Positions 43,723 to 52,087 of a stretch of DNA of 64,000 nt are shown here, one piece after another (the first letter of the stretch is position 1; each line of letters begins with the position of its first letter). The position numbers and the translations under genes were made by a program. The notes under the pieces are model-generated. The model worked only from the letters and a program-made list of their open reading frames with translations, was not told the origin of the DNA and searched no databases. The stretch comes from Pontibacter sp. Tf4 (GTDB lineage: Bacteria > Bacteroidota > Bacteroidia > Cytophagales > Hymenobacteraceae). The stretch lies in the NCBI RefSeq assembly GCF_014212495.1, contig NZ_JACKZC010000003.1, forward strand, positions 347,992 to 411,991, written 5' to 3'.

Positions 43723-45000
43723 ATGAAACGTACCTATTCTAATACTTCTGCAAGGCTTATTTTGTTATTTGTCCTGCTGCTAACTATAGGATTTACATCC
43801 TGTAACCAAAATAAAATGGAGGCTACCAACCAAACGATAAAAACCGGTACCTGGCGCGTTGCCCTGCAACATGCCGGCGGGGTAGAAATTCCGTTTATTA
43901 TGGAAGCCGAAACCCGCAACGACAGCACTATTTTATACCTTGTGAATGGCGAAGAGCGCATCCTGGTAGACGAGATCACGAACGTAGGAGATTCTGTAAA
44001 GATCAGGCTCCACATATTTGATGCAGACCTGATTGCGAAAGTAGACGATGGTAAAATGGCTGGCCGCTTTGTGCGCAACGACCTTTCTTACCCATATTCA
44101 GTGCCTTTTACTGCGGAGCATGGCAACACCAACCGCTTTAAGGCTGACCCGGCTGCTGCAAACTATAGTTACGATGGCAAATGGGAAGTAGTGTTTACCG
44201 ATACAACCGGCAATAGCTACAAAGCAGTTGGTGTTTTTGAGCAGGACAACAACAAAGTAACCGGCACTTTCCTGACCGAAACCGGAGACTACAGATATCT
44301 GGATGGCCAGGTAGATGGCGATAAGCTAAACCTCTCTACCTTCGATGGTAATCACGCTTACTTATTTACAGCCACTCCGGAAGATGAGAACACGCTGAAA
44401 GGCAACTTCTACTCGGGCATGAACTATACCGAAACCTGGACTGCCAAACGTAATGCAAATGCCGCATTGGCCGACGCCAACAAACTCACCTTCTTAAAGC
44501 CGGGCTATGAAAAACTGGATTTTACTTTCCCGGACATAGACGGCAACGGAAACATTTCGCTGAGCGACGACAAGTACAAAGGCAAAGTAGTAATTGTGCA
44601 GCTGCTTGGCTCGTGGTGCCCTAACTGTATGGATGAAACCAAGTTCCTGGCGCCTTACTACGACAAGAACAAGGCCCGCGGCCTGGAGATAATCGGGTTA
44701 GGATTTGAGCGCAGCCCGGAATTCGAAAAAGCAGCCCCACGCCTGCAGAAAATGAAGGACCGCATGAATGTGAACTATGACCTGGCAGTAGCCGGCATTT
44801 CCGATAAAGAAGCAGCCGCCAAAGCCCTGCCTGCGCTAAATCACGTGCTCTCCTTCCCGACCACCATTTACATTGGCCGCGATGGTAAAGTGCGCAAGAT
44901 ACACACCGGCTTCTCGGGCCCCGGCACCGGCAAATACTACGAAGACTGGGTAGCTGATTTCAACAAGACCATGGACGAACTGCTGGCGGAGAAGATTTAA
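43723..45000 (+). CDS. TlpA-like thioredoxin-fold lipoprotein
   Basis: A 425-residue lipoprotein (lipobox-like GFTSC near residue 27) with an N-terminal beta-rich domain of about 230 residues and a C-terminal thioredoxin/AhpC-TSA domain. The active site WCPNC is in LLGSWCPNCMDETKFL, and the cis-Pro is in SFPTTIYIG. TlpA-type proteins reduce disulfides in the periplasm, for example for cytochrome or secreted-protein maturation. Promoter-like TTTG and TAATTTTAC elements lie at 43686 and 43711. It is monocistronic, with a terminator at 45063-45092. Confidence 0.88.
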   Translation: MKRTYSNTSARLILLFVLLLTIGFTSCNQNKMEATNQTIKTGTWRVALQHAGGVEIPFIMEAETRNDSTILYLVNGEERILVDEITNVGDSVKIRLHIFDADLIAKVDDGKMAGRFVRNDLSYPYSVPFTAEHGNTNRFKADPAAANYSYDGKWEVVFTDTTGNSYKAVGVFEQDNNKVTGTFLTETGDYRYLDGQVDGDKLNLSTFDGNHAYLFTATPEDENTLKGNFYSGMNYTETWTAKRNANAALADANKLTFLKPGYEKLDFTFPDIDGNGNISLSDDKYKGKVVIVQLLGSWCPNCMDETKFLAPYYDKNKARGLEIIGLGFERSPEFEKAAPRLQKMKDRMNVNYDLAVAGISDKEAAAKALPALNHVLSFPTTIYIGRDGKVRKIHTGFSGPGTGKYYEDWVADFNKTMDELLAEKI

Positions 45001-45062
45001 TTGCTGGTTGTTGATTGCTAATTGCTGATTGTTTGATCAGTAACTATAAAACCTCCCCCATG

Positions 45063-45092
45063 CCCCCTCCTAAAAACTGGAGGGGGTTTTTT
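45063..45092 (+). terminator. Terminator after the TlpA-like gene
   Basis: Stem CCCCCTCC/GGAGGGGG, 8-base loop, then TTTTTT. It also belongs to the family of C-rich hairpin repeats. Confidence 0.8.
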
Positions 45093-45117
45093 ATTTGCCC
45101 AAACTGCGCAAATTTCG

Positions 45118-45305
45118 TTGGCGTGGATCTGCGATCCGTGACTTGTCTATAAAGTTAGATTTGTAATCCAACTGGGCGGGACGCCCAACTATAGTTCCAC
45201 ACAAGTCGCAAAGATCCCGAAGCGTTGCGGGGCGAGGACGCTCGCGCCATAATACATGTTAAGCAATGCTTCTCCCTCCCCTGTTTTTAGGGGAGGGTCG
45301 GGGTT
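45118..45305. repeat. Palindrome-rich spacer
   Basis: The 308-base spacer 45001-45308 holds no gene. It includes hairpins GGATC-tgc-GATCC (near 45125-45136), GGGCG-gga-CGCCC (45175-45185) and CCCTCCCCT-gttttt-AGGGGAGGG (near 45272-45297). The last is another of the C-rich units. Confidence 0.55.
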
Positions 45306-45308
45306 GGG

Positions 45309-45926
45309 TTATTTCCTTAACCTGACCAACCTGAACGTGCCATTCAAAGCAGCGGGTTCGTTCAATTCTATCGTCAGATTTGTGTCGCTAACTATAGCTC
45401 CGATGCTGCGGTTGATGTCGGAGAACAGGGTGTTGGCAATCTGGTTGAAGAGCCGGCGAACTATAGTTGGTCTCTGTCCGTCCGGCAGAAATTTATCGAA
45501 AACAATAACCGTACCACCCGGCTTTAATACCCGCTCTACCTCTTTTATGCAGGTCAACGGGTCTGGTATTACCGCGAGAATCAGGTGGGCAACTATAGCA
45601 TCAAAACTGTTATCCTCAAACTCCAATTGCTGGCCATTCATTACGCGGGCATCAACCGGAATCTTTAGCTTTTCAGCACGCTGCTGTAGTTTGGTGATCA
45701 TGCCGGGTGTGATATCAATGGCAGTCAGGTTGATATAGCCTTGCAGGTAAGGCAGGTCCAGGCCGGTGCCGGCGCCGAGTAACAGAATGCTATCGTCGGG
45801 TTTAGCTTTCAGCAATTCTACAGACCGCTTTCTGTATTTCCGAAAAATACGGTCGGCGATAAGGTCGTAGATGGGTAAGTACAAGGTGTACCTCAGGCGG
45901 TTCCAGGTATTGGTATTCAGACTCAT
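45309..45926 (-). CDS. Class I SAM-dependent methyltransferase
   Basis: A 205-residue methyltransferase. SAM-binding motif I is ILLLGAGTGLDLPYL, motif II lies near LTAIDITPGM, and the VLKPGGTVIVFDKFL motif is typical of UbiE/PmtA-like enzymes. The basic, aromatic N-terminus (RYTLYLPIYDLIADRIFRKY) resembles phospholipid N-methyltransferases, but no substrate can be set. It is a single gene ending in a repeat-rich spacer. Confidence 0.87.
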   Translation of the reverse strand: MSLNTNTWNRLRYTLYLPIYDLIADRIFRKYRKRSVELLKAKPDDSILLLGAGTGLDLPYLQGYINLTAIDITPGMITKLQQRAEKLKIPVDARVMNGQQLEFEDNSFDAIVAHLILAVIPDPLTCIKEVERVLKPGGTVIVFDKFLPDGQRPTIVRRLFNQIANTLFSDINRSIGAIVSDTNLTIELNEPAALNGTFRLVRLRK

Positions 45927-46014
45927 TTTTTCATAGGTTATTTTGCGTGTACAAAACTACCTGATGATCACTACGCTTATTTATAGTTTTACAACTATAG
46001 TTTACAGATTTCCG

Positions 46015-46284
46015 GACCAGTGATTAAAGGGATTTCTCTGATTATTATGATTTCAGGCAAGTAATAAGTAAGATTTTTTCTGAACCGGTATCAATAAGGA
46101 ATTAATTGATTCAGAATCCAATAATCCGATTTATCCTTTAATCCTGAAAATCATGTTTTAGACAAAAGGTATAACAAAAAAGACGCAACGTATTGCGTCT
46201 CTACATCCTATTAATCCAACAAATCCCATTGATCTCGGTTCAGAAAATCCTGTTAAATCAGTCTAATCCTCTTAATCACTGGTC
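46015..46284. repeat. Long inverted-repeat element between two minus-strand genes
   Basis: The spacer 45927-46283 holds no gene. Two inverted ends of about 40 bases enclose it: left GACCAGTGATTAAAGGGATT with further similarity, and right ending in AATCACTGGTC, its near reverse complement. The right end abuts the stop codon of the polyprenyl synthase gene. Inside lies a perfect palindrome AGACGCAA-cgta-TTGCGTCT (46181-46200) and AT-rich GGATT/AATCC repeats. A half-element of this family lies at about 6785-6828. Confidence 0.65.
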
Positions 46285-47261
46285 TATTTCTCCCGCTCTA
46301 TAGTATAGGCGATCAGTTGCTCGAGTGAGCGACGGGAAGGGTTATCCGGGAAGGTGTGCAGAATTTCGAGGGCTTCGGCATGGTAGCGGTTCATAACCTC
46401 TACTGTATACTCGATACCGCCGGACTGCTTTACAAAATCAATTACCTGCTGCACGCGCTTGTTGTCGCCGTTGTTATTTTTTACGTTGTAGATCACGCGG
46501 CGCTTGGTCAGCCAGTCGGCGTTGCGAAGGGCGTGTATCAATGGCAGGGTCATTTTCTTTTCCTTGATATCGATGCCCACCGGCTTGCCGATCTCAGCGG
46601 TACCGTAATCAAAAAGGTCATCTTTTATCTGGAAGGCAATGCCCACTTTCTCGCCAAATAAACGGGCTTTCTCTATTTCTTCTTTTGATGCTCCCGCAGA
46701 GGCAGCACCTACAGCACAGCATGAGGCAATCAGCGAGGCAGTTTTCTGACGGATGATATCAAAATACACGGCTTCGTCAATGTCCAGGCGGCGGGCTTTT
46801 TCGATCTGCAGCAACTCTCCCTCACTCATTTCACGTACCGCATTCGATACGATCTTCAGCAGTTCGAAATCATCATTGTTCAGTGAAAGCAGCAAGCCTT
46901 TCGAGAGCAGGTAATCGCCTACCAACACCGCGATCTTGTTTTTCCAGAGGGCATTTACCGAAAAGAACCCGCGTCTATAGTTGGCGTCGTCTACCACATC
47001 GTCGTGCACCAGCGTGGCCGTGTGCAGAAGCTCTATAAGGGCAGCACCGCGGTAAGTGGCATCAGCTATCGTTTCGTGGTATAGTTTGGCCGTGAAGAAC
47101 ACGAACATCGGGCGCATCTGTTTGCCTTTGCGCTTCACGATGTAACTCATGATCCGGTCCAAAAGCAGCACTTTCGACTTCATAGAAGCCCGGAACTTCT
47201 TCTCGAAAAGCTCCATCTCGGCCGCTATGGGCGCTTGTATCTGGTTAAGGGTGCTGCTCAT
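46284..47261 (-). CDS. Polyprenyl (all-trans) diphosphate synthase
   Basis: A 325-residue trans-prenyltransferase that condenses isopentenyl diphosphate on an allylic primer to form long-chain polyprenyl diphosphate, the side chain of menaquinone. The first aspartate-rich motif is in LVHDDVVDDANYRRG, and the second is FQIKDDLFDYG. GRKQMRP-type phosphate-binding residues are in KRKGKQMRPMFVF. Chain length (octa- or heptaprenyl) cannot be told. Its product could be a ligand for the YceI proteins of the 18-27 kb region, but this is speculation. The gene is preceded by a promoter-like site at 47274-47305. Confidence 0.93.
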   Translation of the reverse strand: MSSTLNQIQAPIAAEMELFEKKFRASMKSKVLLLDRIMSYIVKRKGKQMRPMFVFFTAKLYHETIADATYRGAALIELLHTATLVHDDVVDDANYRRGFFSVNALWKNKIAVLVGDYLLSKGLLLSLNNDDFELLKIVSNAVREMSEGELLQIEKARRLDIDEAVYFDIIRQKTASLIASCCAVGAASAGASKEEIEKARLFGEKVGIAFQIKDDLFDYGTAEIGKPVGIDIKEKKMTLPLIHALRNADWLTKRRVIYNVKNNNGDNKRVQQVIDFVKQSGGIEYTVEVMNRYHAEALEILHTFPDNPSRRSLEQLIAYTIEREK

Positions 47262-47273
47262 GTGTTAAGAGTG

Positions 47274-47305
47274 CAATATTACGGTCTCCTGTTATGGTTT
47301 CCAAA
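47274..47305 (-). promoter_or_regulatory. Putative promoter of the polyprenyl synthase gene
   Basis: On the minus strand, TTTG (47305-47302), then 20 bases, then TAATATTG (47281-47274), close to the start codon at 47261. The rest of the 312-base spacer 47262-47573 is AT-rich, with nothing else that I recognise. Confidence 0.4.
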
Positions 47306-47573
47306 CCTGCTTTGCTTAATTGTTAAATTGTTAACTGCTTAAATGGCCGGATACCAGAACTTTTAAGCCGAAATGGATAGACCGTAGTTCGTTTTCATTT
47401 TAATAAATGATAGTTTGCAGGAAATTAACGATACTTGAACGGGACTGTTGCGGTAACTTAATCCGACTAATAAACCATCTGGTAATTTAACATTTCAACC
47501 AGTACACCATCTAACAATCGGCTATAAAGTTACGTTAAAGCAAGCTACAGAATCACCCGATAAATACAATTTT

Positions 47574-48431
47574 ATGGCAGATACTTTAAAAGTTGACTTT
47601 GTGGTATATCCGGAACATGGTCGTCCGTTTACCGCTGATGCTGTGTATGTTCCGTCTGATAAACCGAAGCCGGTGGTGATCTTTACGCACGGTTTTAAAG
47701 GCTTTAAAGACTGGGGCCACTTTAACCTGCTGGCGCAGTATTTTGCCGAGCGTGGGTTCGTATTTATAAAGTTTAACTTTGCCTATAACGGCACCACGCT
47801 GGAAGATTACTCCGATGTGCACGACCTGGAAGCTTTTGGTAACAACAACTTCTGCCTGGAACTCGACGACCTGAAAGCGCTGATAGACCTGGTGCACAAC
47901 GTAGAAGGACCGCTGCCTCACAACGAAATGGACCCGGAAAAACTGTTCCTGATCGGGCACAGCCGCGGTGGTGGTTCAGTTATTTTAAAAGCTGCAGAAG
48001 ATACCCGTATAAAAGCGGTTGCTACCTGGGCGGCGGTTAATAAATTTGACCAGCGCTGGGACGAACTGGAGAACGATAAGTGGCAGAAAGAAGGTGTACA
48101 ATGGATAACCAATGCCCGCACCGGCCAGAAAATGCCAATGTATTACCAGATAATGGAAAACTACCTGGCCAACCGCCATCGCCTGGAGATACCCAAAGTG
48201 ATCAAGAACATGCAGCAGCCGTTGCTTATCCTGCACGGCGAAGAAGACGAAACCCTGCCTGTACAAATGGCCCATGACCTGCAAAGCTGGAAACCTGATG
48301 CTGAAATGCACCTGCTGCCCGGCGCCGATCACTCGTTCGGCGGGATGCACCCATACGAGAAAAACGAACTGCCCGAAGCAGCCCGTGTTGCTGCAGACTA
48401 TAGTATAGATTTTTTCAGGAAGCATGCCTAA
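47574..48431 (+). CDS. Alpha/beta hydrolase (dienelactone-hydrolase-like)
   Basis: A 285-residue cytoplasmic alpha/beta hydrolase. Nucleophile Ser is in FLIGHSRGGGSV, the acid is near HGEEDETLPV, and catalytic His is in LLPGADHSFGG. The oxyanion segment is FTHGFKGFKDWGHF. There is no lid domain of lipase size. The role is unknown. The stop overlaps the folK start by 8 bases (48424), so the two are translationally coupled. Confidence 0.88.
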   Translation: MADTLKVDFVVYPEHGRPFTADAVYVPSDKPKPVVIFTHGFKGFKDWGHFNLLAQYFAERGFVFIKFNFAYNGTTLEDYSDVHDLEAFGNNNFCLELDDLKALIDLVHNVEGPLPHNEMDPEKLFLIGHSRGGGSVILKAAEDTRIKAVATWAAVNKFDQRWDELENDKWQKEGVQWITNARTGQKMPMYYQIMENYLANRHRLEIPKVIKNMQQPLLILHGEEDETLPVQMAHDLQSWKPDAEMHLLPGADHSFGGMHPYEKNELPEAARVAADYSIDFFRKHA

Positions 48432-48906
48432 GCTGTATTTATTGCTGGGAGGCAACCTCGGCAACCGCACCCTATACCTGCAACAAGCCCGCGAAACGAT
48501 AGCCCAACGTGTCGGAACTATAGTTCAAACATCGGCCATTTACGAGACAGCTGCGTGGGGCAAAACAGACCAACCCAGCTTCCTGAACCAGGTTCTGGAA
48601 GTAGAAACTAACCTGAGTGCCGAGGAGGTGCTGCAAACTATAAACCAGATAGAGCACGACCTGGGCCGCGAGCGCCTGGAGCATTGGGGAGCCCGCGTGA
48701 TCGATATCGACATTCTGTTTTACGATAACCTTGTGCAGCAGACCCAACGCCTGACCATACCGCACCCGCAACTACACCTGCGCCGCTTTACGCTGCTGCC
48801 TTTACACGAGATTGCATCGAATCTGATACACCCGGTACTACATCAAACTATAACACAACTGCTGCAGGTATGCCCCGATGAGTTGGAAGTACATGTGGTA
48901 GAATAA
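48424..48906 (+). CDS. folK: 2-amino-4-hydroxy-6-hydroxymethyldihydropteridine diphosphokinase
   Basis: A 160-residue HPPK, which transfers pyrophosphate from ATP to the pterin in folate synthesis. It has N-terminal LLLGGNLGNR, then YETAAWG, FLNQVLEVET, and the signature LGRERLEHWGARVIDIDILF with metal-binding Asp-x-Asp. Length and order are normal. The start lies inside the preceding hydrolase gene. Confidence 0.95.
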   Translation: MPKLYLLLGGNLGNRTLYLQQARETIAQRVGTIVQTSAIYETAAWGKTDQPSFLNQVLEVETNLSAEEVLQTINQIEHDLGRERLEHWGARVIDIDILFYDNLVQQTQRLTIPHPQLHLRRFTLLPLHEIASNLIHPVLHQTITQLLQVCPDELEVHVVE

Positions 48907-48923
48907 CAGTACCCGGGCTAAGC

Positions 48924-49358
48924 TCAGATAGTAACTTTACTGGAGGTGGCTTTTGCTTTTGCCCAGATTTTGGCGGTGTTTTCGTCTTCAAAGGCTGCTA
49001 CCTCAAAAAAGGAACTTACCAGCGGGGCAAATGTATCGAAGGAGGTGCGGCCAAAGATGCCGTACGAAAGGATATGTGCAAAGTATTTAACGCCTAACAC
49101 TTTGGCCTCGGGCGCCCATTTGTAAACCAGAAAATTGATTCCTACCTCCCAGGGACCAACTTGTTCGTGGGTGTTGTTCACAATTACAGGACAATGTTGT
49201 TTCCGGAGCATGGCCAGCAGCAGGTTGCCACCCATCACAATGCTCTCCAACGATTGCACCCCGATCCAGTTGGCATAGATATAGGAATTATCGGCAGCTC
49301 TTTGCGCTTCAAAAAAGATATCGCCGTTAAATTTCTTTAATTCCTGTTTATCCATCAA
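48924..49358 (-). CDS. Hypothetical protein, STAS/SEC14-like fold possible
   Basis: A 144-residue protein with no signal peptide. A beta-alpha pattern (IYANWIGVQSLESIVMGG, CPVIVNNTHEQVGPW, YFAHILSYGIFG) is reminiscent of the STAS/SEC14-like (SpoIIAA-like) families of Cytophagales, but I am not sure. It ends close to folK (convergent) and lies 52 bases downstream of an RsbQ-like hydrolase gene on the same strand, so a common role in a stress or signalling pathway could be tested. Confidence 0.55.
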   Translation of the reverse strand: MMDKQELKKFNGDIFFEAQRAADNSYIYANWIGVQSLESIVMGGNLLLAMLRKQHCPVIVNNTHEQVGPWEVGINFLVYKWAPEAKVLGVKYFAHILSYGIFGRTSFDTFAPLVSSFFEVAAFEDENTAKIWAKAKATSSKVTI

Positions 49359-49410
49359 TTACCTGGCTGCAAGGCAGCATAAACATGTTATGCCAATCCG
49401 GCGCTGCTAC

Positions 49411-50205
49411 TTACTTATTTAAGAAATCCTTTATAGCTATTATAGTTTCGTCTGGAGCGCTGAGATTGGGGCAATGACCTACGGCCTCCATTTGCACAAA
49501 CCGGCTGCCAGCCACATGCGCATGCACATACCGGCCTACCACTTCCGGAGCGATCACATCGTCTGCGCACTGCAATATCATTGTATCGGTGGTTACCTTA
49601 TCCAGGTCGTGCCGGTTATCTGATAAAAAGGTGATGCGGGCAAAGTCTTTGGCTACCTCTATGTTGCTGCTACAAAAGCTGTCTGCCAGTTCCTGGCCAA
49701 GTTCCGGTCTGTCGGGGTTGCCCATAATTACAGGTGCCATGGTGTTGGCCCAGGTCAGGTAGTCGCTCTCCAGGGTACTTATCAGGCCGTTAATGTTTTC
49801 TTCGGTAAAGCCGCCAATGTAATCTTCATCGTTCACATAGCACGGCGACGGGCCGATCAGTACCAGCTTTGCAAACCGCTCCGGTTGTTTGTTAGATGCC
49901 AGCACACCGATCATGGCACTTACAGAATGCCCCACAAAGATCACGTCCTGCAGGTTCAGTTCTTCTATAATAGCCAGTACATCGTTGGCGTAGGCCTCCA
50001 GCGAGTTGTATTTGCTTATAGAATAGTCCGAAACATCTGAGTTACCAAAGCCAACATGGTCGAAAAGGATGATCTGATAATCGTTCTCGAAGGCAGGCGT
50101 AATGTAGCGCCACATTTTCTGGTCGCAACCATAACCATGTGCAAAAAGCATAGGTTGTTTGCCTTGTCCTGATACTTTCACATTCAGTTTCTCGGTAGCT
50201 GTCAT
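49411..50205 (-). CDS. RsbQ/KAI2-like alpha/beta hydrolase
   Basis: A 264-residue hydrolase closely resembling Bacillus RsbQ and plant D14/KAI2. HGYGCDQKMWRYITPAFE, FDHVGFGNSDVSDY, the nucleophile in VFVGHSVSAMIGVLAS, GPSPCYVND, LQCADDVIAPEVVGRY, and catalytic His in VGHCPNLS all match the family, including the lid region. In Bacillus RsbQ works with the PAS phosphatase RsbP in energy-stress control of SigB. No RsbP-like gene is near here, and its ligand is unknown. Confidence 0.88.
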   Translation of the reverse strand: MTATEKLNVKVSGQGKQPMLFAHGYGCDQKMWRYITPAFENDYQIILFDHVGFGNSDVSDYSISKYNSLEAYANDVLAIIEELNLQDVIFVGHSVSAMIGVLASNKQPERFAKLVLIGPSPCYVNDEDYIGGFTEENINGLISTLESDYLTWANTMAPVIMGNPDRPELGQELADSFCSSNIEVAKDFARITFLSDNRHDLDKVTTDTMILQCADDVIAPEVVGRYVHAHVAGSRFVQMEAVGHCPNLSAPDETIIAIKDFLNK

Positions 50206-50359
50206 TGGCGGGAGTTTAGTTATGATTTAAAAGAGCAGAATCACCAAAGGTACACAAAAAAGCAAGTTTAACCACCGATCTTAGAAATTACATACCCGGC
50301 GTTCAGCAGCCTCACTTCAAAACTATAGCTCACCAGTTGTTTAAGGCAGATTCTATGGT

Positions 50360-51136
50360 TTAAAACTTTTCTTCCACACCCAGCCCGAACAGCGCATAAT
50401 CATATTTAACGGGGTCGGTCGGGTCGAAAGCGCGGAGGTGATCTGTCAGTTCCTCGGCCGTTTGCCAGTCCATGCCTTTTCGTGTGATCAGACCGAGCCG
50501 ACGGGCCACCCGCTCCACGTGCACATCGCAAGGGCATACCAGGTCGGCTGGTTTCATAGTTTGCCAAATACCAAAATCCACACCGTTGTTGTCCTGGCGC
50601 ACCATCCACCGCAGGTACATGTTTATGCGTTTACAGGCTGATTTACGTGCCGGTGTAGAGATATGCTTTTTGGTACGGTGGGGCGCATCTTCGAGGCTGA
50701 ATACCAAGTCGTGGAAGTACATCAGACGGTCTTTCTGGTATCTGATCTCGTTGTGCACGCCTGTAAAAGCGGTCTCGAGGCTCTGGTGCAGGCTATAGTA
50801 CCAGTTAAAAAAATGGATGAAATAAAGCAGGTCGGTGTCGTTAAAAGTGCGGTGCTTGAAACCCAAGAAGCGTGGCAGGTCCTGCTCCTGGTGGTTAAGA
50901 ATAAAATCGTGCGGGGCATTGTCCATCAGGTTCATCAGCTTAACGCAGTTGTTGATAATGGTTTTGCGCTGCCCCCAGGCAAGTATAGACGCAAAAAAGC
51001 CGCTTATTTCAATGTCCTGCTTTTTTGTGAACCGGTGCGGAATAGATACCGGGTCGTTCGGGATGAAGGCAGGCTGGTTGTATTTCGCCACCCGGTCATC
51101 GAGTAAGGCTTTGATGGCAGCAATGTCTTGCTTCAT
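50360..51136 (-). CDS. TIGR02757 family protein
   Basis: A 258-residue protein of the TIGR02757 family, which is widespread in Bacteroidota and without a proven function. Features are the N-terminal PVSIPHRFTKKQDIEISGFF, AWGQRKTIINNC, the central HRTFNDTDLLYFIHFFNW, then NMYLRWMVRQDNNGVDFGIW and PLD-like LVCPCDVHVERVARRLGLI. The last part recalls base-excision glycosylases of the HhH type, so a DNA-repair role is conceivable. It stands alone upstream of a repeat-rich spacer. Confidence 0.88.
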   Translation of the reverse strand: MKQDIAAIKALLDDRVAKYNQPAFIPNDPVSIPHRFTKKQDIEISGFFASILAWGQRKTIINNCVKLMNLMDNAPHDFILNHQEQDLPRFLGFKHRTFNDTDLLYFIHFFNWYYSLHQSLETAFTGVHNEIRYQKDRLMYFHDLVFSLEDAPHRTKKHISTPARKSACKRINMYLRWMVRQDNNGVDFGIWQTMKPADLVCPCDVHVERVARRLGLITRKGMDWQTAEELTDHLRAFDPTDPVKYDYALFGLGVEEKF

Positions 51137-51239
51137 GGGTTTGTGCTTTTAAGCTGAAGTATACGGGTTGTAAAAGTAATTATGAATGCTGAATTATAAA
51201 TTATGAATGGTTTGTCTGAATCAGGATTTACAGGATTAA

Positions 51240-51470
51240 AGGATTTTCAGGATTTGGGTGTTGCTATAGTTGGAAGCTATAGTTCTATAGTTGCCGTGGT
51301 CCAACCACCCCTGCCCCTCCTTATCCAAGGAGGGGAACTCTGCTACTGTTATAATTGAAGCTATAGTTTCATAGTGATTGTTTTAACACCCCTATAGTCC
51401 CCTCAAGGGGACAGTCTCCGTCTATGTTAAAGTTTACGCTATAGTTCTATAGTTACAGCCCACGAACAGG
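51240..51470. repeat. Hairpin-unit repeats upstream of structured element 3
   Basis: Two units in tandem. The first has CCCCTCCttatccaaGGAGGGG at about 51313. The second has GTCCCCtcaaGGGGAC at about 51398. Each is followed by an AT-rich arm with CTATAGTT. Sequences around the first unit are nearly the same as those at 21890-21960. The far left (51205-51260) has GGATT/AATCC-type repeats. Confidence 0.65.
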
Positions 51471-51562
51471 CAGGCGCAGCCTGACAAAAGGAACTACAGC
51501 CGCGAACACTAAGCCGATCTGCTACAGCTAAAAGTCAATAGACCAACTATATCTAAGTCGCA

Positions 51563-51806
51563 AGCTATCGAATTTGATCTCAGTCTTTGGGTTGAGCGCC
51601 TTTGACTTGTTGCGGTGCCGTCAGGCAATCCGAGACACGAGGATAGCAAGAAGGCAGCAGCGCGATGCCCGAAGACGGGGCCTCCCGGCCCGGGAGGGAG
51701 CCGAGCATACTATAAAACTGTAGGTTAGTAGAGCTCCCAGGATTGGATTTAACTATAGAAAGAAGGCTAGGTTCCAGCAGTAAGCAAAGTCAACTATAGA
51801 ACTATA
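51563..51806 (+). ncRNA. Candidate structured RNA element, copy 3
   Basis: Third copy of the element at 7136 and 22089. Outer stem GTCTTTGGG/CCCGAAGAC at 51593-51601 with 51668-51676. TTGA/GATG and GCGC/GCGC are kept. The inner stem is GACTTGTTGC/GCAAGAAGGC (51609-51618 with 51651-51660), with hairpins TGCC-gtca-GGCA and ATCC-nine bases-GGAT. The latter is a complete replacement of the GCGC/GCGC or TTGC/GCAA arms of the other copies. The 3' hairpin CCTCCCG-gcc-CGGGAGG is strongest in this copy. AGAGCTCCCAGGATT and GGTTCCAGCAGTAAGCAAAG then follow as conserved blocks. No open frame is present. It lies between two minus-strand genes. Confidence 0.62.
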
Positions 51807-51827
51807 GCCTTAGTGCATCAACTATAG

Positions 51828-51922
51828 GCTGAGATAGATTTCTCGTTACACTCGAAATGACAGTAGTGTGGGATGAACTATAGGATTCATAAGATGGCTC
51901 GGCTGTGCTCGACATGACACAA
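51828..51922. repeat. REP-like tail hairpins, copy 3
   Basis: Two adjacent hairpins of the form ATTTCTCG...CTCGAAATGACA and ATGGCTCG...CTCGACATGACA follow structured element 3. Related forms follow copies 1 and 2. The rest of the 951-base spacer up to 52030 is AT-rich with no gene. Confidence 0.5.
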
Positions 51923-52032
51923 GAAAGATGTAGCTATAGGACAATTATGATCTCTAGTATAACGCTTAGGATGATATATAAAGCTGAAACTCACGATTTG
52001 TAATTACGTGATAAACCCTGCTAAAACCATTG

Positions 52033-52062
52033 AAAAAGCCTGAACATTACTGCCCAGGCTTC
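52033..52062 (-). terminator. Terminator of the LysM gene
   Basis: On the minus strand, AAGCCTG and CAGGCTT with a 12-base loop, followed by TTTTC, 26 bases behind the stop at 52088. Confidence 0.7.
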
Positions 52063-52087
52063 ATCCTTATTTTAGCTAAACCGACTA

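Noticed and set aside
45063..45092. A riboswitch or attenuator before the methyltransferase gene
   Set aside because: That gene reads on the other strand and starts at 45926; the hairpin is a terminator and a member of the C-rich repeat family.
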